Assembly: GCA_947629735.1 (NCBI GenBank)
Contig: CANREX010000079.1
Location: forward strand, 1 to 6,974
DNA from: an uncultured Clostridia bacterium
GTDB lineage: Bacteria; Bacillota; Clostridia; Christensenellales; Borkfalkiaceae
DNA length: 6,974 nucleotides
Direction: 5' to 3'
A program made the position numbers and the translations under genes. Below are positions 1 through 5,095 of this stretch, piece by piece (the first letter of the stretch is position 1; each line of letters opens with the position of its first letter). The notes under the pieces were generated by a model that ran no database searches, was not told the DNA's origin, and saw only the letters and a list, made by a program, of their open reading frames with translations.

Positions 1-2
1 GC

Positions 3-1541
3 TCCGACGGACTGTACGACAGCGTTGAAAACGACGGCAAGCTCTATGCGAATTTCTACAACCTCGAAAAGAAGTTCAACGACCTCGATTTCGAGCCGAG
101 CAGAGCGGGCGACATAACCTACTACGACGAAAGCGGAAATGCGGTAGCGTTTGACGACCTGACAGACGGCGAAATCTACTTCGCCAACGCAGAGCTCACG
201 GCTTACGCGCCCCACTACCTTATAGCCAACGGCAACAAGGTCTACAAATACAACGAAGGTTTGGGCGACGAAGCTACCTACTATTATATGGTAGGCGACG
301 AAGCGTCCGAAAAGCTCGTCTACGGCGTAGATCCGCAGAAGGCGCAGCTCAGATACGACAACACGGAAGGCAACGACTATCCCTACAAGTTCACCATCGA
401 CGCGACGACCGAAGAGGGAATCGCAAAGTATGCGGGCAAGTGGGTGACCGTGACGTTCTTCCTCCACTCTGGAAGCGAAGAAAAGACGTACAAGCTGGAA
501 CTTTGGAGCGGCAACCGCGAAGAAAAGACGACGGAAAACGTCGCGGAAGGCAGCTACGTTTTATTCGACTACGATTCCGTAAGCCTGAACGAGACTTCCT
601 ACAATAACCTCATAAATTACTATTCGGGCGCGATTGCCGACGAATACAGGAAAGTCATCACCGACGAACAGGCAAAACTCAGCGACAACATAGCCGATTA
701 CGAGAGGCAGCTCGACGCCGAGACGGTTGCTTCCGTAAGGGAAAAGGCGTTCAACTATATCGCGGAATACTACACCTACACTCTGTATGATTCCGACCTC
801 TACGTGCCTTTCAATTCCGACACGGCTGGCGAGAACGAGACGGGCTACGCCTACAATTACAGCGATTACAGCGAAAGTTTGGCATATCTCAGGGTCGAGG
901 ACAGTGTAAGCGAGAATGAAAGCGTAATGTATATGTTCGCCGACTACTCGCTGTTCGATAAGGACATAAGCGTCGGAACGGCGGCAACTGTCGAACCCGA
1001 AACGGACGACAACAGCACGACTTCTTCCGAAGACGTGAACTTCTGGCTGTTGCTCTCCTCCATTCTGCTGCTCGTGGCGATACTGATCGCGCTCATCGTG
1101 ATACTCGGCAGAGACCTGTACAAAAAGTTCGGCGGTCGCCGCAAGAGCTCGGCTAAGAACACGTACAACTTCAACAAGAACAAGCGCTACGTGCGCAAAT
1201 ACGTGAAGGCGAACGGTGAAGTCAACGAGGGCGAAAAGTCCGACGGCAAGGTTGAAGAAGGTGAAGTTGACGAGGCGCTGCTGACCGATAAACCCGAAGA
1301 GACCGAGGAAACGGAAGAAACCGAGACTGAAACGCCCGCTGAGGAAGCGGAACAGCCCGCCGAAGAAGCGGAACAGCCTGCGGAGGACAACGCCGAGGCG
1401 GCGGAAGATAAACCCGCCGAGGAAAGCAAGGAAGAAACTCCCGCGGAAACGCCTGCCGAAACCCCTGTGGAAACTCCCGTTGAAGAAAAGCCCGAAGAGA
1501 ACAAACCTGCGGAAGGCAATTCCGACGAGGATAAACAATAA
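3..1541 (+). CDS. Large surface protein, C-terminal part: extracellular beta-rich region, one membrane helix, acidic Pro/Glu/Ala tail (5' end outside window)
   Basis: The reading frame is already open at base 3 and runs 512 codons to TAA at 1539-1541, so the true start lies upstream; the TTG at 261 is only an internal codon. The outer part is rich in Tyr, Asp, Asn and Ser. A stretch at about 429-584 (KYAGKWVTVTFFLHSG ... YVLFDYDSVSL) resembles the last strands of a jelly-roll carbohydrate-binding-like module, but this is inference from pattern only. A Thr/Ser/Glu linker leads to one strong hydrophobic helix at 1035-1106, followed by a basic stop-transfer segment (KKFGGRRK). This gives an N-out/C-in single-pass topology. 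The cytoplasmic tail is first Lys/Arg/Asn-rich, then from about 1248 strongly acidic with PAEEAEQ and PAET/PVET repeats. No sortase motif is seen. No family name is assigned. Two terminator-like hairpins follow at once. Confidence 0.75.
   Translation, partial: SDGLYDSVENDGKLYANFYNLEKKFNDLDFEPSRAGDITYYDESGNAVAFDDLTDGEIYFANAELTAYAPHYLIANGNKVYKYNEGLGDEATYYYMVGDEASEKLVYGVDPQKAQLRYDNTEGNDYPYKFTIDATTEEGIAKYAGKWVTVTFFLHSGSEEKTYKLELWSGNREEKTTENVAEGSYVLFDYDSVSLNETSYNNLINYYSGAIADEYRKVITDEQAKLSDNIADYERQLDAETVASVREKAFNYIAEYYTYTLYDSDLYVPFNSDTAGENETGYAYNYSDYSESLAYLRVEDSVSENESVMYMFADYSLFDKDISVGTAATVEPETDDNSTTSSEDVNFWLLLSSILLLVAILIALIVILGRDLYKKFGGRRKSSAKNTYNFNKNKRYVRKYVKANGEVNEGEKSDGKVEEGEVDEALLTDKPEETEETEETETETPAEEAEQPAEEAEQPAEDNAEAAEDKPAEESKEETPAETPAETPVETPVEEKPEENKPAEGNSDEDKQ
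1335..1487 (+). repeat. In-frame Pro/Ala/Glu repeats in the surface protein tail
   Basis: A 21-base unit coding PAEEAEQ occurs at 1335-1355 and 1356-1376, with a partial third copy. After a spacer, 12-base units coding PAET, PAET, PVET and PVE follow at 1440-1487. Third positions differ between copies, so the repeats are partly diverged at DNA level while the peptide pattern is kept. Such acidic Pro-rich tails can be extended or disordered; no function is claimed. Confidence 0.7.
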
Positions 1542-1550
1542 TATGTGACA

Positions 1551-1584
1551 AAAACGCTTTAAGCCAAACGGCTTAAAGCGTTTT
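1551..1584 (+). terminator. Bidirectional rho-independent terminator
   Basis: A perfect 15-bp stem pairs AAAACGCTTTAAGCC (1551-1565) with GGCTTAAAGCGTTTT (1570-1584) around a 4-base AAAC loop, and seven T residues run 1581-1587. It starts 9 bases after the surface-protein stop codon. On the opposite strand the stem is also followed by a T run, so it can stop minus-strand transcripts from the methyltransferase operon too. Confidence 0.9.
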
Positions 1585-1591
1585 TTTAAGC

Positions 1592-1630
1592 GCGGGAGGT
1601 GCGCGCCTTTGCAAGGCGCGCACCTCCCGC
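1592..1630. terminator. GC-rich 16-bp perfect hairpin between convergent genes
   Basis: GCGGGAGGTGCGCGCC (1592-1607) pairs perfectly with 1615-1630 around a 7-base loop TTTGCAA. On the plus strand it is followed by an AT-rich stretch (TTATTTTATA) rather than a clean T run. It sits between two convergent genes, just past the first hairpin, and most likely backs up termination or protects 3' ends. Its extreme pairing and GC content make it unlike the AT-ended hairpin beside it. Confidence 0.6.
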
Positions 1631-1662
1631 TTATTTTATATCCGCATTATTTTATATCCGCA
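1631..1662. repeat. Exact 16-bp tandem duplication
   Basis: TTATTTTATATCCGCA is present twice head-to-tail at 1631-1646 and 1647-1662, directly against the GC-rich hairpin. The proximal copy contains the TAA that closes the short open frame described for 1652-1753. It may be a recent slippage duplication. Confidence 0.85.
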
Positions 1663-1753
1663 ATAATTTAAACTCCTGCTCCTCTTCTCCGCCTATCCCG
1701 TTAAGCGTTATCTTGCTCTTCTCAATATCCCGCCGAACGCGGTCGATATCAAT
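1652..1753 (-). other. 33-codon open frame directly after the methyltransferase stop, no standard start codon
   Basis: Immediately after the TAG (1754-1756) of the upstream methyltransferase, the same frame stays open for 33 codons to TAA at 1652-1654. It reads IDIDRVRRDIEKSKITLNG then IGGEEEQEFKLLRI. The composition is charged and protein-like, unlike intergenic DNA. It has no ATG, GTG or TTG start in frame; the first codon is ATT, six bases after GAGG. It could be the C-terminal remnant of a lost small gene (the pattern weakly recalls the tail of exonuclease VII small subunit, XseB), a stop-codon read-through tail, or a gene using ATT. I cannot decide between these. Confidence 0.3.
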
Positions 1754-3037
1754 CTATATCCTCACGCCCTTGGGAAGGTGGTTTTTTGCCACGCCTCCCA
1801 CAGCCTTGCACCAGCCGAGCGGGAAATTCTTGTATGTGACGACTTTCCAGCCCGAAAGCGACGGCGCGCAGGGAAACGTGTTGCCCGCAAGATAGGAAAG
1901 CGCTGTCGCGCCGTCCACCTCTATGCAGTCCGCCTCCTCGGCGCGCACTGCCATAGCGAGAGAGTGGTCGGGCTCGAACCTGCTGTTTTTGAACGTGCCC
2001 AGCCGCAGACCGAGGCGCAGGGTCTGCAAACCGACTTGCGGGCAGTCCTGCGGCAGGCTGAAAAGCGTATCGCCTACAAGGTGCAGCCTTTCGAAGCGCG
2101 TTTTAAGGCAGCTTTTTTCAAATTGCTCATACGCCGCAACCGCCTTTTTATCCGCAAACGTCGGCTTGCACGCCCGCACGCAGCAGTCGCCGCCCTCGCC
2201 CGTCTTTTTGAGAAGCGCGGCAAAGTGCCCCTCGCCCTCGCACTCGTGCGGGTAGAGCTTTACGCTCTTTTCCACCTCGTAACCGCTGTTTTCGGAGAGG
2301 AAATCTTCAATCTGCCCCTCGTCCTCCTCGCGGGAGAAAGTGCAGGTCGAATAGACCATCTCCCCGCCCTGTCTCAACGCCCTGTCGGCGCTCTTCAAAA
2401 TCTGCTTCTGGCGGGCTACGCAGGAGAGCACGGCGGTTTCGCTCCACTCACCTACGGCGTTTTCTTCCTTTTTGAACATTCCCTCGCCCGAGCACGGCGC
2501 GTCCACGATAATCTTGTCGAAGTAACCTTCAAACGCGCCCGCTATCCTTTCGGGCGGGGCGCAGGTTACTATCGCGTTACGTATCCCCAACCTTTCCACA
2601 TTGCGGGAAAGTATCTTTGCGCGGGAAAAGTTTATCTCGTTGAGCACTATAATTCCCTCGCCGCCCATTGCCTGCGCGAGCTGCGTGCCCTTTCCGCCCG
2701 GCGCGGAACACATATCGAGCACCCTCTCCCCGCCCTTCACGCCGAGAAGGGGCGCGGCGCACATTGCGGAAGGCTCCTGTACATAGTAAAGCCCCGCCGC
2801 ATGCGCTATCGTCTTGCCCGCCTTTTCGCCGTCCACGTAAAAGCCGTTTTTCTCCCACGGCACTTGCCCCGTCACGGGCATAAAAGACGCGCGCAAAAAT
2901 TCGTCGACGCCTATCTTTAAGGTGTTGACGCGTATCGCCTTTGACGGCTTGCGCTCATATGACGCCAAAAACTCCCCGAATCTTTCGCCGAGAAGCTCTT
3001 TCATGCGGCTTAAAAATTTTTCGGGGAGTTCAATCAT
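1754..3037 (-). CDS. rsmF: RsmF-type rRNA (cytosine-C5) methyltransferase, NOL1/NOP2/Sun family
   Basis: This 427-residue cytosolic enzyme should transfer a methyl group from S-adenosylmethionine to C5 of a cytosine in rRNA. The SAM-binding motif DMCSAPGGKG lies at about residues 108-117. The DAPCSGEGMF motif is at 179-188 with Cys182, and YSTCTF is at 229-234 with Cys232, the pair of cysteines used by this family for catalysis and product release. An RsmF-type C-terminal region with a PUA-like end (about 320-427, finishing PLGWCKAVGG...NHLPKG) separates it from RsmB. Length fits the family. ATG at 3037 follows AAAGGA by 8 bases and overlaps the upstream exonuclease stop by 8 bases (ATGATTGA), so translation is probably coupled. 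The exact target base cannot be read from sequence. The subfamily assignment is good but the symbol is by homology. Confidence 0.92.
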   Translation of the reverse strand: MIELPEKFLSRMKELLGERFGEFLASYERKPSKAIRVNTLKIGVDEFLRASFMPVTGQVPWEKNGFYVDGEKAGKTIAHAAGLYYVQEPSAMCAAPLLGVKGGERVLDMCSAPGGKGTQLAQAMGGEGIIVLNEINFSRAKILSRNVERLGIRNAIVTCAPPERIAGAFEGYFDKIIVDAPCSGEGMFKKEENAVGEWSETAVLSCVARQKQILKSADRALRQGGEMVYSTCTFSREEDEGQIEDFLSENSGYEVEKSVKLYPHECEGEGHFAALLKKTGEGGDCCVRACKPTFADKKAVAAYEQFEKSCLKTRFERLHLVGDTLFSLPQDCPQVGLQTLRLGLRLGTFKNSRFEPDHSLAMAVRAEEADCIEVDGATALSYLAGNTFPCAPSLSGWKVVTYKNFPLGWCKAVGGVAKNHLPKGVRI

Positions 3038-3983
3038 TCAACAGTTCCTTTAACCTTTCGGGGGTGATAACTTCCAGCCCCTCGCTTTTGCGCGCCCGCG
3101 CGGTGCGCACGGTGTCGTCGTCATCGCGGCAGACGTACACGTTGCACTCCTCCGTCTTTTGGGAATACGTGCCGCCGTGCGCGTAGATGCCGTCGAGGAA
3201 GGGAATGGAAAGCTCTATCTCGTCCTCCAAAGGGCGGGAAAAATTAAAAACTTTCCCGCGCAAATCGCCCGCCTTTATTGCTTTCCTGCGGCTGAGGTGG
3301 ACGAAAAATTTATTTCTCCTTACCGCGCGCTCCTTTTTCGCCTTTTCGCGGCTTTGAATATACTCTATCTGCGCCTCGGAGACAGGCTTGGTCATTCTGT
3401 GGTTTTTTATCTTCCCGCGCCTGATTTTAAGAATTCCGTCAAGCTCCGCGCAGCCGCAGCCGTACTTGCGGCAGAGCGCCTGCACCACTCTCATAGTGGC
3501 GTACGCGTCGTCGGCGGCGCGATGCGGGGTGAAGTCCACGTTCAAATCCTTGGTTATGTATTCCAGCCCGAACTGCCGCGAAAAATCGTTCATGGCGGTC
3601 ATGTACATCAGCTGACTGTCCGAAAAAAAGAAGTTGAAGGGCGGAAGGTGAAATCTGTTCGTCTCCAAATCGAGGTATTTCACGTCGTTGTGGGTGGCGT
3701 GACCGAACACGAGGTTGTCCCTGTCCTCCAACAGCTCCTTTATCCGCGGGAACACTTCCTTGAATACGGGGTAATTTTTGAACTCCGAATACTCATAGGG
3801 CAGCACAATGCCCTTTTCCCCGCGTTCGCCCGTCAAGTGGAATTTGCCCTTCGGGTTAATGAGAATATCACGCTTTTCGATTATATTGAATTGTTCGTCG
3901 CACAATACGTAGCCGAACGCGCATATCTTTGCGGTATATTTGTATACGCTTGCACATTCGATATCGAAGAACACGAGTTTCAT
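3030..3983 (-). CDS. DEDDh 3'-5' exonuclease (DnaQ-like) with C-terminal BRCT-like domain
   Basis: The 317-residue protein begins MKLVFFDIEC. Exo I is D7 and E9, Exo II is in FGHATHND (D100), and Exo III is HRAADDA (H154, D159), the full DEDDh set for two-metal hydrolysis of nucleic-acid 3' ends. A basic linker (about 185-240, KIRRGKIKNHR, REKAKKERAVRR) leads to a region at about 240-317 (LRGKVFNFSR ... GGTYSQKTEECNVYVC ... ITPERLKELL) that fits the BRCT fold pattern, as in bacterial exonuclease-BRCT proteins. A longer frame reaching 4145 is open, but its first 54 codons cross the repressor gene and a terminator and are not protein-like, so I choose ATG 3983, where the exonuclease fold starts. 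No good Shine-Dalgarno precedes it. Substrate (DNA or RNA) is not decidable. It overlaps the methyltransferase gene. Confidence 0.85.
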   Translation of the reverse strand: MKLVFFDIECASVYKYTAKICAFGYVLCDEQFNIIEKRDILINPKGKFHLTGERGEKGIVLPYEYSEFKNYPVFKEVFPRIKELLEDRDNLVFGHATHNDVKYLDLETNRFHLPPFNFFFSDSQLMYMTAMNDFSRQFGLEYITKDLNVDFTPHRAADDAYATMRVVQALCRKYGCGCAELDGILKIRRGKIKNHRMTKPVSEAQIEYIQSREKAKKERAVRRNKFFVHLSRRKAIKAGDLRGKVFNFSRPLEDEIELSIPFLDGIYAHGGTYSQKTEECNVYVCRDDDDTVRTARARKSEGLEVITPERLKELLND

Positions 3984-3992
3984 TTCCCATTT

Positions 3993-4021
3993 AGTATAAC
4001 ATAAAACGCCCGCGCAGGCAA
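3993..4021 (-). promoter_or_regulatory. Promoter of the exonuclease-methyltransferase operon, extended -10
   Basis: On the minus strand the -35 TTGCCT (4016-4021) and -10 TATACT (3993-3998) are 17 bases apart, with TG one base before the -10 (TGTTATACT). Transcription would start about 2-3 bases before ATG 3983, giving a nearly leaderless message. The -35 lies inside the loop side of the repressor gene's terminator. Confidence 0.6.
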
Positions 4022-4039
4022 ACAATGCGTGGGCGTTTT
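4003..4039 (-). terminator. Terminator of the repressor gene, overlapping the next promoter
   Basis: A 14-bp stem pairs 4003-4016 (AAAACGCCCGCGCA) with 4026-4039 (TGCGTGGGCGTTTT) around a 9-base loop. It begins just past the repressor stop at 4043. On the minus strand it carries one C-A mismatch in mid-stem and ends in TTTT; on the plus strand that pair is a G-T wobble and the T run is longer, so it may also stop plus-strand readthrough. Confidence 0.7.
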
Positions 4040-4042
4040 TGA

Positions 4043-4243
4043 TTAAAACTCGTGTCGGCACAGCAAAAAGTCCGCGGATACGTCGAAATAATCCGCCAAC
4101 TTGACGATATAGCTCGCTTTGGGCTCGTTTATCCCTCTCTCCCAATAATCTACGGCTTTCTGGCTTACGCTGATATCGCGGGCGAGGGCTTGCTGCGTCA
4201 GCCCCTTTTCTCCTCTCAGTTCCTTTATGCGTTCCCCGATCAT
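4043..4243 (-). CDS. Small XRE/Cro-CI type helix-turn-helix repressor
   Basis: The 66-residue protein is essentially a lone HTH domain. LTQQALARDISVSQKAVDYWERG (residues 15-37) holds the helix-turn-helix, with the recognition helix around SQKAVDYWE. It is followed by the family's closing pattern PKASYIVKLADYFDVSADFLL. There is no dimerisation, peptidase or sensor domain, only a CRHEF tail. ATG 4243 is the natural start; the GGAAG just upstream leaves one base of spacing, too short for normal ribosome binding. It is divergent from the unknown gene at 4334, and a pair of identical palindromic sites lies between them. By analogy with phage and toxin-antitoxin regulators of this size, it probably binds those sites, represses the 4334 gene and itself. 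The target is inferred, not shown. Confidence 0.9.
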   Translation of the reverse strand: MIGERIKELRGEKGLTQQALARDISVSQKAVDYWERGINEPKASYIVKLADYFDVSADFLLCRHEF

Positions 4244-4249
4244 ACTTCC

Positions 4250-4278
4250 ATAATAGAAGAAATCTTCTTGAATTTATT
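4250..4278 (-). promoter_or_regulatory. Probable repressor promoter, possibly leaderless
   Basis: On the minus strand TATTAT (4250-4255) matches the -10 consensus at five of six bases. The expected start point falls at or next to A4243 of the ATG, seven bases downstream. The -35 position (AATAAA, 4273-4278) is poor, so the promoter would be weak or activator-dependent. Operator copy 1 fills its spacer. Confidence 0.4.
4255..4270. promoter_or_regulatory. Operator copy 1 (AGAAGAAATCTTCTTG)
   Basis: AGAAGA-AA-TCTTCT (4255-4268) is a perfect 6-bp inverted repeat with a 2-base spacer. The whole 16-mer to 4270 is repeated exactly at 4284-4299. It overlaps the first base of the repressor's -10 and the spacer upstream of it, the position for negative autoregulation. 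Confidence 0.75.
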
Positions 4279-4305
4279 GACTAAGAAGAAATCTTCTTGT
4301 ATAAT
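4277..4305 (+). promoter_or_regulatory. Strong sigma-A promoter of the unknown 224-aa gene
   Basis: TTGACT (4277-4282), a 17-base spacer, and TATAAT (4300-4305) form a near-consensus promoter. The start point would be near 4312, giving a short leader with GGAGG at 4320-4324, nine bases before the GTG at 4334. Operator copy 2 occupies the spacer, so a bound repressor would block RNA polymerase directly. Confidence 0.8.
4283..4299. promoter_or_regulatory. Operator copy 2 inside the promoter spacer
   Basis: AAGAAGA-AA-TCTTCTT (4283-4298) is a perfect 7-bp inverted repeat with the same AA spacer as copy 1, and shares the 16-mer ending TCTTCTTG at 4299. Its centre lies 29 bp from the centre of copy 1, a little under three helical turns. 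It is flanked exactly by the -35 and -10 of the plus-strand promoter. Confidence 0.8.
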
Positions 4306-4333
4306 TATGTAAGAACGACGGAGGACACGCGAC

Positions 4334-5008
4334 GTGGAAATCATCACGGTTACGGATATCGGATTCTGCGAAGAAGCGCGCGCAAAACTGCATTTCAAGT
4401 GCGGCGAAACGGTGCGCGAGGCGTTGAATATCGCAAAATCCGCGCTCGAAAAGCGCAAAAAAATAAACTTTTTGGGCAGAAAATTCGCCGCGGCAAAGTA
4501 CGAAAAACTTTTGAACCTTGCGCAGGAAGCCGCAGAAAAATACAGTCTGTTTTCAGACGGCGATTTCCCGAAAATCAACTTCGGCGCGATAAACGTGCTG
4601 AACAAAAAGCGCATACCCAAGAAAAACGGCGTGGAGTACATGCCCGTCAAGTATCGCAACGTCAAGGCGTACTTCGACTACTCGGGCAGATATATCCCCT
4701 CCCGCTACAACGACGTCAAAAAGCCGCAAAACTGCGCGGATACGGTCTGCAACACCGTCTACGCGTACGATTGCAGGGGCGAGGGCGGCGCGCAGGTGAA
4801 ATACGCGCTGCAAAACGACATGTTCACCGCGGAAATAGCGTGCCTGAAACTCACGGGCGACGAGGAGACGGAGTTTTTCGGCGGCAAGGCTGACAACCGC
4901 GAGCGCGGCGCGCAAAACGGGCGGATAGTTGAGGATAAAGATAAAATCAAGGAAATTCTGGAAAGCATTACAATGCCGATAAGGTTTAAAAGCGGCGCGC
5001 CCGAATAG
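4334..5008 (+). CDS. Unrecognised 224-residue soluble protein, controlled by the divergent repressor
   Basis: I do not recognise this protein. The start is GTG 4334, nine bases after a GGAGG site; a TAA at 4310-4312 closes the frame upstream. There is no signal peptide or membrane helix. Residues 25-70 are Lys/Ala/Glu-rich and predicted helical (ALNIAKSALEKRKK, KFAAAKYEKLLNLAQEAAEKY). The middle is basic and Tyr-rich (KNGVEYMPVKYRNVKAYFDYSGRY). Cysteines at 134, 139 and 147 (NCADTVCNTVYAYDCRGE) could form a small cluster, but this is speculative. The C-terminus is charged. The gene stands alone between a divergent repressor and a convergent serS, with its own strong promoter, paired operators and a terminator that includes its last codons. 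The layout suggests a single regulated effector. Toxin, stress or prophage-derived roles are possible but unsupported. Confidence 0.8.
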   Translation: MEIITVTDIGFCEEARAKLHFKCGETVREALNIAKSALEKRKKINFLGRKFAAAKYEKLLNLAQEAAEKYSLFSDGDFPKINFGAINVLNKKRIPKKNGVEYMPVKYRNVKAYFDYSGRYIPSRYNDVKKPQNCADTVCNTVYAYDCRGEGGAQVKYALQNDMFTAEIACLKLTGDEETEFFGGKADNRERGAQNGRIVEDKDKIKEILESITMPIRFKSGAPE

Positions 5009-5020
5009 GCGCGCCGCTTT
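4989..5020. terminator. Terminator shared by the unknown gene and serS
   Basis: A perfect 13-bp GC-rich stem pairs AAAGCGGCGCGCC (4989-5001) with GGCGCGCCGCTTT (5008-5020) around CGAATA. It contains the stop codon and last codons of the unknown gene. On the plus strand it is followed by AACTTTTTATTTTTTC. On the minus strand, where serS transcripts arrive, the T run is only TTTT. Each arm carries the palindrome GGCGCGCC. Confidence 0.85.
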
Positions 5021-5095
5021 AACTTTTTATTTTTTCATTTTTTTTCCGCGGTTTTGACTGCTTTTTCGCTGTTTTTGCTAAATTTCCCGCTGTTA

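Noticed and set aside
1335..1487. Short regular repeats considered as a CRISPR array
   Set aside because: The repeats are in frame, direct and coding, without unique spacers.
561..1538. Long antisense frame of 325 codons opposite the surface protein
   Set aside because: It is rich in Phe, Arg and Gly as expected from the reverse of Glu/Ala/Pro-rich codons, and has no domain. The plus strand has a clear membrane helix and in-frame repeats.
1778..2920. 380-codon plus-strand frame opposite the rRNA methyltransferase
   Set aside because: Arg/His/Ala-rich composition with no motif. The minus strand carries all the methyltransferase motifs.
3984..4145. 54-codon N-terminal extension of the exonuclease starting at 4145
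   Set aside because: It crosses the repressor gene, its terminator and the exonuclease promoter, and is not protein-like. The fold starts at MKLVFFDIEC.
4043..5008. Calling the repressor and unknown gene a toxin-antitoxin pair
   Set aside because: The genes are divergent rather than an overlapping operon, and the 224-aa protein shows no known toxin motif. It is kept only as one possibility.
5009..5095. Lys-rich frames after the serS stop that could give an extended C-terminus by frameshift
   Set aside because: The region is A-rich on the minus strand, so Lys-rich open frames are expected. SerRS ends normally at tandem TAA codons and there is no convincing slippery site.
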